From RGIG7378 sp964500525 (GTDB taxonomy: Bacteria > Bacillota > Clostridia > RGIG7378), in assembly GCA_964500525.1 (NCBI GenBank), contig CAZCOE010000100.1, positions 1 through 23,634 of the forward strand: 23,634 bases of DNA. The letters run 5' to 3'. The position numbers and the translations under genes are program-made. Shown here in pieces: positions 16,101 to 23,634 of this stretch. The notes under the pieces were generated by a model. It saw only the letters and a program-made list of their open reading frames with translations. It searched no databases and was not told the DNA's origin. Position 1 is the first letter of the stretch. Each line of letters starts with the position of its first letter.

Positions 16101-19100
16101 TGCTGCGCAAAAAAGAAAATGCCTCTTAAATTATGGAAATCCCTGAGCCGCAGGATGATCTTTGCCTATGGCTGCAGCGGCCCGGTGTCCTGGTCAGGCA
16201 CTATGTTTGAGTACCTGATGCCCTTTATATTGCTTCCCGCCCTGGACGATACCTTTGTTATGAACCAGATAGACTTTGCAGTGAGGACTCAGATTGCCCA
16301 TGGCGTCAGGTATAAAATACCCTGGGGAATGTCGGAATGCGGGTATTACGCCTACGACAAACAGGGCCGCTATTCGTATAAGGCTATCGGTCTGAAGGCC
16401 GCCGCTCTGAACAGCCAGGTGAGAAATGAAAAAGTGATAGCGCCCTATGCATCCATTATGGCATTGCCCTATTATCCCCAGGAAGTAAACAGGAACCTGC
16501 AGCGGCTGAAGGACCGGGGGATGTATGGCAAGTGGGGATTCTACGAGGCGCTGGATATGGAGACAGGGAACCAAGGTATAGTTGAGATGTATATGTCCCA
16601 TCACCAGGGCATGTGCCTGGCGTCCATTGCCAACTACCTATGTGGAAACCAACTTGTGAAATGCATGTGTTGGGATCCGGACATTGCCGCATATGTCAGC
16701 CTGCTGGAATACAGAACCCCGGGGGCGCCGGAATCCGGCATTATGGAGTATAAGACCACTGCTCCTCATGAAATCAAAACCAACTATGAAACCTGGAAGC
16801 CAAAATGCCCAGCAAATGGAGCTGTGCACAGCAATATATTGACCTCCGGAACCCACAGCCTGATAACCAAAGGGGATGGAAGCATATCCTTGATGGCCAA
16901 GGAGGTAGTCTTTGGCAAAAGCGGTTGTGACCGGGGGGATATGTACTTGACCCTTAACGGCAAAAGGCCCCTTGTGACCAAATGTGAATTTGGAGAAACC
17001 CGTTCTGTCCTGGATATGACTCTGGCAGGAGTTTCTGTAAGGATGAGTGCTGCAGTTGCAGGGAACAATGCAGAAATACTGTATGAGATAACATCCGGGA
17101 AATCCCCGGGCAGGGTGTGTGCCCAGATGTGTATCAGGCCTATTGTGGACAGGTATTTGAATTACAAAGCCCATCCTGCCTTTTCATTAATGTTTGTCAG
17201 TGCCCATCACAGGGCCGGTGAGGGCAAGGCCATAATCAGGAGAAAGAACAGGGAGGACAGCCCCCATTATGCAGGGCTGATCCGGGTATGGGATTCCAAG
17301 GGCGCAGTGCGGATAGATGTGGAAGATGAGCTGTACGGCCGTGTAACTATAACTGAGGATGTATATCTGGCAAGGGAAGAGAGAGTCTACCTGAAGGTTG
17401 TAATAGGACTGGTTCCGGACACAAGCAGTGACATAAACCATCCTATAGCGGGCAACAGCCGGCTGCAGCTGGCTGACAGCGTCAATATTGCAGAAAAGAT
17501 GCATCTGGACAACAGGACCGCATTGATGTGCCGCATGGCTGTGGGACGGATTTTCTCCGGCTCACACCTGCTGAGCAAATGGTCAGGCAGCAGCCCGGGA
17601 AGTATTGGCAATATATGGCAATATGGTGTATCAGGGGATCTGCCAATTATCCTGATAAGATGCCGGGATGTCAGTCAATATGTGGTTTTTGGAATTCAGC
17701 TTGCTATGTATGCCAGGGGCAAGGGTGTGCCGGTGGATCTGGTAATAGTCGTGGACGAAGAGAATCAATACAGCAACAAGACCTATAGGGCCATAGGGCT
17801 GGAAATCGCAGACAGAATAGGCAGCAGATCCGATTCCCAAAGGGGGAGAGAATTCATTATCGACTCTGCAAAATTGGGGGATAACTACAATTCCTTTTCA
17901 TTTATTTCCTCAGTGGAGCTGAGAAATAATCAGGATATGGAGGACATTATTCCAACAATCGAAGGGTTGGAGCCGGGCAGCAAACAGTACACTCCCTCTG
18001 ATCTGGCAGGAAAAACTATACCGCTGTACGAATCTACGGTTCAAGGAAACAGCTTTGGAGGATATCTGGGCAATGATGGCAGCAGGTATTGCGTAATAAG
18101 CAGGGGCAGGCCGGAACACAACCCTTGGTGCAATTGCATCTCGGGAGAGAATTGCGGCATTGTCACCTGCGACAGGAATCTGGGATACTTCTGGTACAGG
18201 AACAGCCGGGATTTCAGAATAACTCACCTGTTAAACGAACCGGGTGCAGAGGACAGCTCAGAGAAGCTGTGGATAACAGATAGGGATAGGAAAACCTATG
18301 TGGATTGCTGCCCCGGTGAGAATCCATCCGGGACATATTATACAGTTCACGGCATGGATTTTACTTCCTATATTACTGCAAATGATGTGTTTGAGTCCCA
18401 GCTCCAGGTCCGGCTCATGGATAAATACTGTGCGAAAGTCAACAGGCTGACCATAACAAACACAGGGGAAGGTAGATGCAGATTCGGCATACGGTACCGG
18501 GTTTCACCGGCCCTATGCGGAGCAGGGCAAAGGCAGCCTCGACTCATAATCATTAAGCAGGACAATTTTTGCCTGATAAACGCTCCCATGAGCCACAACG
18601 ATTCGGATGTGTGGGTCTCCATAGGAACCGATGGAGATGGGGTTTTGAGCCTGTCAAAGGGTGTTCCTGTGTTCAATGTGCAATTGAATCCGGATGGGGG
18701 CCATGATGCGACAGTTAAGTTTGCAATAGCCTGCGGTATTGGCCCTGGGGAGGCTGCAGAAAACCTGCAGAAAGCTCTCCGGGAAGGTGCATATGCACCG
18801 ATCCCGGAGTCCAGGGAAAACCGGCCCAGGATAGACACGCCCTGGAAACATATGGACAGGCTGGCAAACTATTGGCTGCTCCACCAGGTCCGGGATTCAA
18901 GGCTCCTGGGAAGGACAGGATGGTATCAATCCGGAGGAGCAATAGGATACAGGGACAGACTCCAGGACAGCCTGGCATATATGTATGTGGACAGCAGCCT
19001 TACCCGCAAAGTCATTCTGGAGCATGCCTCCAGGCAGTTCAGGCAGGGGGATGTGCAGCATTGGTGGAACCCGGATACGGGAGCAGGAATCAGGACCAAT

Positions 19101-20297
19101 ATCAGCGACGACATGTTGTTCCTGCCCTACGTTACGGCGGAATATGTGCGCTTTACCGGGGATACTCACATTCTCCATGAGCAATGCACCTGGCTGGTGG
19201 GCAGAGAAACCGACAGTCCGGGAAAGGAGGATTACTACATTCCTGAGATCTCTGAGGACTCAGACACCCTGTACAGCCATTGTCTTGCCGCTATAAACCG
19301 AGGATGCAGGTTTGGCAGAAACGGCCTCCCTCTGATTGGCTCGGGAGACTGGAATGATGGAATGAACAGGATCGGCATAGAGGGCAAGGGAGAGAGCGTG
19401 TGGCTGGGATGGTTCCTGGCCATGGTGTGCCAAAGCTTTGCGCCCTATTGTGCACACATGGGGGATCAGTCCAACTACGATAGACTCCTTGGCATCAGGG
19501 ACAGCCTTAAAATCGCCTTGAATACAAACCCATGGAACGGAAGGTGGTATCTCAGGGCAATAAATGACATGGGTGAGCCCATAGGTTCGGCGGAGTCGGA
19601 GGAATGCCGCATTGACTCACTGTCCCAGAGCTTCGCAGCCATATCCGGCTTGGGAAATGAGAAGATGACAAGGGAAGCCCTTGAAAATGCCTACAGCATG
19701 CTGTTTGACAGGAAAAACGGACTTATCAAGCTGTTGGATCCTCCGTTCAGCGGCTTAACCGATCCGGGATATATTGCTGACTATCCACCGGGAATCAGAG
19801 AAAACGGTGGACAGTACACCCATGGCGCCTGCTGGCTGATAATTGCCCATTTTCTGGCCGGAGAAAGGGAAAAGGCCCTGGAGATGCTGTCTGCAATTAT
19901 GCCCGGGAATCACACATCCTCGGACAAGGATGTATTGCGGTATAAGGTGGAGCCATATGTGGTGGCTGCAGATGTGTATTCCTCGGAGCCTAACCAGGGA
20001 ATGGGTGGCTGGACCTGGTATACCGGCTCGGCAAGCTGGCTGTACCAGACAATAATCAAGTATATGCTGGGCATAGATATTGCAGGCAATGAGGTCCATC
20101 TGGAACCTCGGGTACCGGACAGCTGGTCCCAATACGACGTATCAATGATAATCGCCGGGGCCAGGGTGGATATGCACTTTGTGAGGACAGAGGACAACAG
20201 GCGCATTATATGCAACGGCACCCAGGTAGGCACAGACACTCTGCCTGTGAATTGGCGCAGAGGAGACAGAATCCAGGTGGATGTGTTTTATCTATAA
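13131..20297 (+). CDS. cyclic beta-1,2-glucan synthase-like protein (GT84-GH94)
   Basis: The 2388-residue protein follows the NdvB/ChvB plan. Membrane helices lie at about 223-268, 612-657 and 746-787. The GT84 glycosyltransferase (about 290-600) has IDEDAN (418-423), HDQLEG (534-539) and RWTRGDWQ (569-576). A glycoamylase-like part has YVSTVDSGN (near 904-912) and SHHQGM (1156-1161). A C-terminal GH94 phosphorylase module has YRDRLQD (1940-1946) and GDWNDG, whose D2076 aligns with the catalytic Asp. In proteobacteria such proteins polymerise UDP-glucose into beta-1,2-glucan, set its length by phosphorolysis and cyclise it. NdvB is roughly 2800 residues, so this one is shorter but complete in modules. 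In-frame stop at 13113 limits the start; ATG 13131 lacks a clear ribosome site and ATG 13182 or 13194 are alternatives. It is monocistronic between a terminator and a new promoter. Confidence 0.88.
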   Translation: MGKSANRLNIKAIRQVAMGSRMDYSQSNYDAYIWISDNIEFLLNIYRCIRHIKDRIPPSIVQICNTYLEDNEYCCKLSEFRGWLYDCSSKIRECHIPYIKNGLLLCLLTRLSREAERMVTGEDAEVRMVANCIQSAKDADYAEEAELGESASRIEHLFVSRFGSVYSMQSPETRQYIRRKIYKKAAGLGMDEYEYAEKYLSQCDDELPGREFFGRGLSCKWIYPALFVAAAIIAGTCITIGMFRYAWFAGLAAIPLIPLFISLSMELLDRVLTLSAGQYHYARLDYCRGIPEESRTMAVIPALVFTTGDIDRVGRQIELCRAANNTPNLDFAMVLDCLSTDSGEREELFSKAKEVVVELNNKYAGGGKPVFCALMRRNPVERKRGALLDLCKLLRGESGVDFMSWGYVEQEYTYICVIDEDANTDPESIKSLVACADHPFNRPVLSRDKYPRVVSGYGIVSPTISPTRRSCTVSGYASLMYGSLGFADLYASNVGSPDSLLFGNGIFTGKGLIHVGTYLACTEDALPNGRILSHDQLEGAIMRTAVLGDVHFRDNCPSTILSDFARKHRWTRGDWQLMPWLFPRVPTKDGSKAPNPASLQGRYRMFSNMMYELRGTLLIGLLIGGLSAVHHRWYLFLALFLGVSYIDTIAMVLRFSWWRSLITDTWRIVSSGAVRLLPQPLWDLMTSLAADTYKLLMAPFRSYILSDGILRSLWRMIVSHKKLMEWKTSTASAKADYRSLIVAQGSTSLICAISALVFPMGAAERTILLIFAALFLLGIPLAVIMDRDRSNIETTHREREFPEELAGRIWAYFEFAVSSKTNWIPPDNIQTGHFRRVIYITSPTNIGMYLLSTISAYYLHFIQLEDCIRRIERAVNTLEAMPKWRGHIYNWVDCLTLEVAEPKYVSTVDSGNLCCCLITIQGFLKSEGNGPRKYDSLIGRIDTLVSQMDFEPLYNRDKSLLSIGYSIAKQKQDGSCYDLEASEAMMTVYMCCAKKKMPLKLWKSLSRRMIFAYGCSGPVSWSGTMFEYLMPFILLPALDDTFVMNQIDFAVRTQIAHGVRYKIPWGMSECGYYAYDKQGRYSYKAIGLKAAALNSQVRNEKVIAPYASIMALPYYPQEVNRNLQRLKDRGMYGKWGFYEALDMETGNQGIVEMYMSHHQGMCLASIANYLCGNQLVKCMCWDPDIAAYVSLLEYRTPGAPESGIMEYKTTAPHEIKTNYETWKPKCPANGAVHSNILTSGTHSLITKGDGSISLMAKEVVFGKSGCDRGDMYLTLNGKRPLVTKCEFGETRSVLDMTLAGVSVRMSAAVAGNNAEILYEITSGKSPGRVCAQMCIRPIVDRYLNYKAHPAFSLMFVSAHHRAGEGKAIIRRKNREDSPHYAGLIRVWDSKGAVRIDVEDELYGRVTITEDVYLAREERVYLKVVIGLVPDTSSDINHPIAGNSRLQLADSVNIAEKMHLDNRTALMCRMAVGRIFSGSHLLSKWSGSSPGSIGNIWQYGVSGDLPIILIRCRDVSQYVVFGIQLAMYARGKGVPVDLVIVVDEENQYSNKTYRAIGLEIADRIGSRSDSQRGREFIIDSAKLGDNYNSFSFISSVELRNNQDMEDIIPTIEGLEPGSKQYTPSDLAGKTIPLYESTVQGNSFGGYLGNDGSRYCVISRGRPEHNPWCNCISGENCGIVTCDRNLGYFWYRNSRDFRITHLLNEPGAEDSSEKLWITDRDRKTYVDCCPGENPSGTYYTVHGMDFTSYITANDVFESQLQVRLMDKYCAKVNRLTITNTGEGRCRFGIRYRVSPALCGAGQRQPRLIIIKQDNFCLINAPMSHNDSDVWVSIGTDGDGVLSLSKGVPVFNVQLNPDGGHDATVKFAIACGIGPGEAAENLQKALREGAYAPIPESRENRPRIDTPWKHMDRLANYWLLHQVRDSRLLGRTGWYQSGGAIGYRDRLQDSLAYMYVDSSLTRKVILEHASRQFRQGDVQHWWNPDTGAGIRTNISDDMLFLPYVTAEYVRFTGDTHILHEQCTWLVGRETDSPGKEDYYIPEISEDSDTLYSHCLAAINRGCRFGRNGLPLIGSGDWNDGMNRIGIEGKGESVWLGWFLAMVCQSFAPYCAHMGDQSNYDRLLGIRDSLKIALNTNPWNGRWYLRAINDMGEPIGSAESEECRIDSLSQSFAAISGLGNEKMTREALENAYSMLFDRKNGLIKLLDPPFSGLTDPGYIADYPPGIRENGGQYTHGACWLIIAHFLAGEREKALEMLSAIMPGNHTSSDKDVLRYKVEPYVVAADVYSSEPNQGMGGWTWYTGSASWLYQTIIKYMLGIDIAGNEVHLEPRVPDSWSQYDVSMIIAGARVDMHFVRTEDNRRIICNGTQVGTDTLPVNWRRGDRIQVDVFYL

Positions 20298-20325
20298 TGA
20301 CAAAAAAATCCCCCTGCTATATAAT
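20297..20325 (+). promoter_or_regulatory. promoter of the trmH operon
   Basis: ATGACA (20297-20302, five of six), a 17-base spacer and a perfect TATAAT (20320-20325). It begins at the last base of the glucan synthase stop codon. The start would be near 20332, leaving a leader of about 26 bases with AAGGGG (20343-20348). The flanking sequence can also form a CCCC/GGGG plus CTATATA/TATATAG dyad, but only in read-through RNA. Confidence 0.75.
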
Positions 20326-20357
20326 CTAATGGATATATAGAGAAGGGGTACACGTCA

Positions 20358-21173
20358 TTGAGAACAATCACATCTATCAAGGATCCGGGCTTTTCTGCAC
20401 TGGCCCGTATGGCAAAACAGGGTACCGGCAATGCAGACAGTATAGTTTTGGACAATATTCCGCTGTTGGAGTCGGCAGTCAACGCCGGGGTGGAAATCCT
20501 GGGAGTTATGTGGGATGAGCGCTATGCCAATATGGAATATGCATCATCTGTCAACCAAGTGCTGCAGTCCAGAGGTGTAGATGTAATGTGCGGCACTCAC
20601 CATCTTATCCGCAGGTTGGAGATATCCCAGGCTCAGCCTCAGGTGGTGTTTGCAATCCGGATCGGGGAGCAGGTTATAGGTGCTGACACTCCACTGGCCT
20701 CCCTGGGGGACAGGTTTATTACACTGCTGGACGTTAAGGACCCTATGAATGTGGGTACCATAATGAGACATGCAGAGGCCTTTGGCTACAGGGTTATACT
20801 TGCGGGAGAGACTGTATCCGGAATATCCAGGCATGTGTTCAGATCCAGCACCGGTTCCGCAATCCGGAAGCCCATATACAGATTCAGGGGAGATGGACAG
20901 GACTTCGCCCAATACTGTTCCCGGCAGGAGTACCAATTGATCACAACCTCTGCCCATGCTGATACACCTATCACCGGTCTTGACTGGAGCAGGCACCATA
21001 TTATCATGGTGGGCAATGAGAGCCACGGTCTGCCTGTGGAGCTCCGGCATAGCTGCAAGTACGATGTGTATATTCCCATGATGCCCGGAGGCGTACACTC
21101 CATTAACGTGGCTGCCGCCTCATCCATATCCATGTATTCGGGAATGTTGGCAACAGAGGAGACTCAATTATGA
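20358..21173 (+). CDS. SpoU/TrmH-family RNA 2'-O-methyltransferase
   Basis: The 271-residue protein transfers a methyl group from S-adenosylmethionine to a ribose 2'-OH, probably in 23S rRNA (RlmB/TsnR type). It has an N-terminal substrate-binding part (about 1-110) and the three SPOUT knot motifs: DPMNVGTIMR (128-137, with N131 and R137), GNESHG (219-224) and IPMMPGGVHSINV (239-251, with S248 and N250). The start is TTG at 20358, 9 bases after AAGGGG, which fits the short leader; no ATG lies near. It overlaps the next gene by 4 bases. The exact RNA target cannot be read from sequence. Confidence 0.9.
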   Translation: MRTITSIKDPGFSALARMAKQGTGNADSIVLDNIPLLESAVNAGVEILGVMWDERYANMEYASSVNQVLQSRGVDVMCGTHHLIRRLEISQAQPQVVFAIRIGEQVIGADTPLASLGDRFITLLDVKDPMNVGTIMRHAEAFGYRVILAGETVSGISRHVFRSSTGSAIRKPIYRFRGDGQDFAQYCSRQEYQLITTSAHADTPITGLDWSRHHIIMVGNESHGLPVELRHSCKYDVYIPMMPGGVHSINVAAASSISMYSGMLATEETQL

Positions 21174-21745
21174 AGAAAACTACGTCTGAGGCCCAGCGTG
21201 CCAAGAGACATAAGATTAACGTAATCTACGTATACGTCATTGTTACAATTGCCGTTGTGTTCTTTGCGCTGCTGGTGTCAACCCAGAACTTCTTTAACCC
21301 TCTCAATTTCACTTCCGATGAGATCTGCTACCTGGATCGATCTGAGTATCTCAACCCCATGTTGATCAGCGGCAGTAAAGGCAATAATCCTGATAAGACA
21401 TACGTGTTCCAGAATAAGCCGAACCTGTATGCCATGTTTGTATATATGCAGCAGGCAGAGCTGGTGGAGACAGAGAAGGTATTTGACAGCCAAGAGGATC
21501 TGGAATCGGCGCTGAAGGCAGAGACCACTACGGTATTTACGATTTATTCAAAATCCGTTGAAACAGAGCCGGTATTTATCTGCTACTATCTGGGGGAGGG
21601 TTCCGAGCATGTTATCGTCCGGGCCATGCCTGAATACCCCTCAGGGGAGCTGAGATTAATGGCCATTCCCCTGTCTGAAAAGCTGACTGAGGTAATGGGC
21701 ATATTGGACAGGGATTTTCGCAATGGATTGGAGGCTGAACAATGA
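21170..21745 (+). CDS. single-pass membrane protein of unknown function
   Basis: The 191-residue protein has a basic N-terminus, one membrane helix (about 18-40) and a mixed alpha/beta outside domain with an acidic surface. I do not recognise the family. ATG 21170 overlaps the methyltransferase stop codon and follows AGAGGAG by 8 bases. The next small membrane protein overlaps its own stop codon the same way, so the three genes form a tightly coupled operon. Confidence 0.8.
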   Translation: MKKTTSEAQRAKRHKINVIYVYVIVTIAVVFFALLVSTQNFFNPLNFTSDEICYLDRSEYLNPMLISGSKGNNPDKTYVFQNKPNLYAMFVYMQQAELVETEKVFDSQEDLESALKAETTTVFTIYSKSVETEPVFICYYLGEGSEHVIVRAMPEYPSGELRLMAIPLSEKLTEVMGILDRDFRNGLEAEQ

Positions 21746-21915
21746 GTTCATTTTTCGGAAACGGCATGTATGGCAAAGAGGACAGGCAGAAGTTCTCCAA
21801 GGAGGGGAAGGTGCTGTTTATAATATTTGTCATTACCATTGTGGTTTTTACCATCATTTTCCTGAAAATGCGCCTGGACGCCGCTGTGTCCGGGGCAGAC
21901 CTGACAACCCAATGA
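21742..21915 (+). CDS. 57-residue single-pass membrane protein
   Basis: This short frame starts with ATG 21742, overlapping the previous stop codon by 4 bases, and has GGAGG (21730-21734) 7 bases upstream, so translation is very likely. The product has a polar N-terminus (MSSFFGNGMYGKEDR), one strong membrane helix (about 24-41) and a short polar tail. It resembles the previous gene's layout (basic/polar start, then one helix) but lacks an outside domain. Function unknown; a partner subunit of the 191-residue protein is a guess. Confidence 0.7.
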   Translation: MSSFFGNGMYGKEDRQKFSKEGKVLFIIFVITIVVFTIIFLKMRLDAAVSGADLTTQ

Positions 21916-21942
21916 GTTTAGCGATAATAAAAGGTTTTTTTA

Positions 21943-21972
21943 TTGCAAAAACTATATGGGGTGATATATAAT
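21943..21972 (+). promoter_or_regulatory. promoter of the Fe-S scaffold/GGGtGRT operon
   Basis: TTGCAA (21943-21948), an 18-base spacer and a perfect TATAAT (21967-21972). An AT-only dyad (AATAAAA at 21926-21932, TTTTATT at 21938-21944) touches the -35 box; it might be a weak terminator for the preceding operon. No further operator is obvious in the 104-base gap. Confidence 0.6.
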
Positions 21973-22019
21973 TTGTAAGGTTTTGAAACTTATTTGCTAT
22001 GAAAGGAGCAACACAATAT

Positions 22020-22727
22020 ATGGCTAAGGGTACAATAGCATATACTAAAGAAGTTGAGAACATGTGTGTTGTCGGCAAGGGCGCCTATCACGGACCTGCA
22101 CCGATACCTCAGGAGGGCGAGTGGACACAGGTAACTAATATTGCCGACGTGTCAGGCTTTACACATGGTGTAGGCTGGTGCGCACCTCAGCAGGGAGCTT
22201 GCAAGCTCACACTGAATGTTAAGAACGGCATCATCGAGGAGGCTCTGGTAGAGACTCTGGGATGTTCCGGTATGACCCACTCTGCTGCTATGGCATCCGA
22301 GATCCTTCCCGGCAAGACATTGCTGGAGGCTCTGAATACAGACCTTGTATGCGATGCTATCAACACAGCTATGAGAGAGCTCTTCCTCCAGATCGTATAC
22401 GGACGTTCTCAGTCCGCATTCTCTGAGGGTGGACTCAACGTAGGAGCCGGCCTTGAGGATCTGGGCAAAGGTCTCCGCAGCCAGGTTGGTACAATGTACG
22501 GCACCAAGGCAAAGGGTACCAGATACCTGGAAATGACAGAGGGTTATGTAACAAGGATGGCTCTGGACGAGAACGATTACGTTATCGGCTATGAGTTCGT
22601 CAGCTTTGGCAAGATGATGGATGCTATCAAGAAGGGCGTAGATGCCAATGAGGCTCTCGCTGCGGCCACCAACCACTATGGTCGTTTTGATGAAGCAACC
22701 AAGTATATCGACCCCAGAAAGGAATAA
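22020..22727 (+). CDS. NifU-like iron-sulfur cluster scaffold protein
   Basis: The 235-residue protein resembles the NifU/IscU N-terminal scaffold fold, which holds Fe-S clusters during assembly. Cysteines C54 (GWCAPQQG), C61 (GACKLTL) and C82 (ETLGCSGMTHSAA) mark the fold; the last matches the FGCGAAIASS block of IscU. C16 (NMCVV) may be a further ligand. It is longer than IscU (about 130), with a C-terminal part (140-235) I cannot assign. ATG 22020 follows AAGGAG with an 11-base spacing; ATG 21999 lies upstream of that site. The GGGtGRT gene begins 12 bases after the stop, an association seen widely in anaerobic Firmicutes. Confidence 0.85.
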   Translation: MAKGTIAYTKEVENMCVVGKGAYHGPAPIPQEGEWTQVTNIADVSGFTHGVGWCAPQQGACKLTLNVKNGIIEEALVETLGCSGMTHSAAMASEILPGKTLLEALNTDLVCDAINTAMRELFLQIVYGRSQSAFSEGGLNVGAGLEDLGKGLRSQVGTMYGTKAKGTRYLEMTEGYVTRMALDENDYVIGYEFVSFGKMMDAIKKGVDANEALAAATNHYGRFDEATKYIDPRKE

Positions 22728-22738
22728 GGAGGCATATT

Positions 22739-23634
22739 ATGGCTTTGTTTGAGAATTACGAGAGAAGAATTGACCAGATTAATGCCTGCCTTGCAAAGAA
22801 CGGCATTAGCTCCATCGAAGAGGCAAAGGAAATTTGCGCTCAGTATGGACTTGATCCCTATCAGATGACAAAGGCTATCCAGCCTATCTGCTTTGAGAAT
22901 GCTTGCTGGGCCTATGTTGTAGGCGCTGCTATTGCTCTCAAGAGAGGCGTTAAGTCTGCTGCCGAGGCCGCTGAGGCTATCGGCGAGGGTCTGCAGGCAT
23001 TCTGCATTCCCGGTTCCGTTGCAGATGACCGCAAAGTTGGTATCGGCCATGGCAACCTGGCTGCCATGCTGCTTCGTGAGGAGACAACCTGCTTCGCTTT
23101 CCTGGCAGGTCACGAGTCCTTCGCAGCTGCTGAGGGCGCTATCGGTATTGCCAAGTCTGCCAACAAGGTTCGCAAGACACCCCTTAAGGTTATCCTTAAT
23201 GGTCTTGGCAAGGACGCAGCTCAGATTATCTCCAGAATCAACGGTTTCACATATGTTCAGACCAAGTTTGACTATTACACCGGCGAGCTGAAGATTGTTA
23301 AGGAGATTCCTTACTCCAAGGGCGACAGGGCTAAGGTACGCTGCTTTGGCGCTGATGATGTGCGCGAGGGCGTTGCTATTATGTGGCACGAGGGCGTAGA
23401 TGCTTCCATTACAGGAAACTCCACCAACCCCACCAGATTCCAGCATCCCGTTGCAGGCACATACAAGAAGGAGTGCGTAGAGAAGGGCAAGAAGTACTTC
23501 TCAGTTGCTTCCGGCGGCGGCACAGGCAGAACACTACATCCCGACAACATGGCAGCAGGTCCTGCTTCCTATGGTATGACAGATACAATGGGCAGAATGC
23601 ACAGTGATGCTCAGTTTGCAGGTTCCTCTTCCGT
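22739..23634 (+). CDS. GGGtGRT protein (partial, runs off the right edge)
   Basis: The visible 298 codons contain the family-defining motif SGGGTGRT (GGGTGRT at 259-265), so assignment to this uncharacterised family is direct. The gene opens with ATG 22739 after AAGGAGG (22726-22732) with a 6-base spacing. It contains several cysteines (near residues 17, 33, 51, 56, 82 and 107) that could bind a cluster. Next to the scaffold gene, a role in Fe-S or radical chemistry is an inference, not known. Frame and codon use are smooth to the end of the window; the stop codon lies outside. Confidence 0.93.
   Translation, partial: MALFENYERRIDQINACLAKNGISSIEEAKEICAQYGLDPYQMTKAIQPICFENACWAYVVGAAIALKRGVKSAAEAAEAIGEGLQAFCIPGSVADDRKVGIGHGNLAAMLLREETTCFAFLAGHESFAAAEGAIGIAKSANKVRKTPLKVILNGLGKDAAQIISRINGFTYVQTKFDYYTGELKIVKEIPYSKGDRAKVRCFGADDVREGVAIMWHEGVDASITGNSTNPTRFQHPVAGTYKKECVEKGKKYFSVASGGGTGRTLHPDNMAAGPASYGMTDTMGRMHSDAQFAGSSS

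Noticed and set aside
20310..20349. A hairpin hiding the trmH ribosome site (CCCC...GGGG).
   Set aside because: The promoter -10 box lies inside the left arm, so the main transcript starts after it and cannot form the stem; it would matter only for read-through RNA.
20544..21098. A 184-codon minus-strand frame opposite the methyltransferase.
   Set aside because: The SPOUT motifs on the plus strand explain the region; the antisense frame has no start signal or family features.
22676..23446. A 256-codon minus-strand frame opposite the GGGtGRT gene.
   Set aside because: The plus strand encodes the exact GGGTGRT signature with a good ribosome site; the antisense frame has neither.
1..23634. CRISPR arrays, rRNA genes or replication origins.
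   Set aside because: No regularly spaced repeats, rRNA-like sequence or DnaA-box clusters were seen on either strand.

Overview
The window looks like a chromosomal segment of a Gram-positive anaerobe of the class Clostridia (Bacillota). The evidence is purine-rich Shine-Dalgarno sites before nearly every gene, a CdaA/CdaR pair, a DacF-type carboxypeptidase, a ComEA protein, and the NifU-like/GGGtGRT gene pair typical of anaerobic Firmicutes. I cannot fix the family or genus by reading alone.

Region 1 (about 1-4560) is accessory DNA. It holds a HipA-like kinase with an extra N-terminal domain, a Fic-family AMP-transferase with a helix-turn-helix and a built-in inhibitory motif, and an oppositely oriented AAA ATPase of the DUF4143 type. 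Three copies of a sequence resembling insertion-sequence ends (ACAACTTTTTCAAGG and variants) flank the ATPase gene. One copy contains the fic stop codon and another supplies the apparent -35 box of the ATPase. The block abuts the 3' end of a tRNA-Ser(CGA) gene, so a genomic island next to a tRNA is a reasonable inference, but no duplicated attachment site is visible.

Region 2 (4560-9150) holds the tRNA, a small NlpC/P60-like cysteine hydrolase, and leftward genes for a MATE transporter, a DUF378 membrane protein, a D-alanyl-D-alanine carboxypeptidase and a ComEA-like DNA-binding protein. Several have their own promoters.

Region 3 (9250-13060) is a rightward operon: cdaA (c-di-AMP synthesis), cdaR (its YbbR-domain regulator), a small membrane protein and a divergent ribose-phosphate pyrophosphokinase. 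It ends at a clear intrinsic terminator. The glmM gene that usually follows cdaA-cdaR is absent.

Region 4 (13131-20297) is one 7.2 kb gene for a cyclic beta-1,2-glucan synthase-like protein (GT84, glycoamylase-like and GH94 modules). It is a large envelope or secreted glucan enzyme in a Gram-positive setting.

Region 5 (20297-23634) has a SpoU/TrmH rRNA methyltransferase with a strong promoter, translationally coupled to two unknown single-pass membrane proteins; the second is only 57 residues long. Then, from a separate promoter, comes a NifU-like Fe-S scaffold followed by a GGGtGRT protein that runs off the right edge.

The most interesting items are the HipA-like/Fic/ATPase block with its repeats, the divergent PRPP synthetase inside a c-di-AMP operon, the GT84-GH94 giant, and the uncharacterised GGGtGRT pair.
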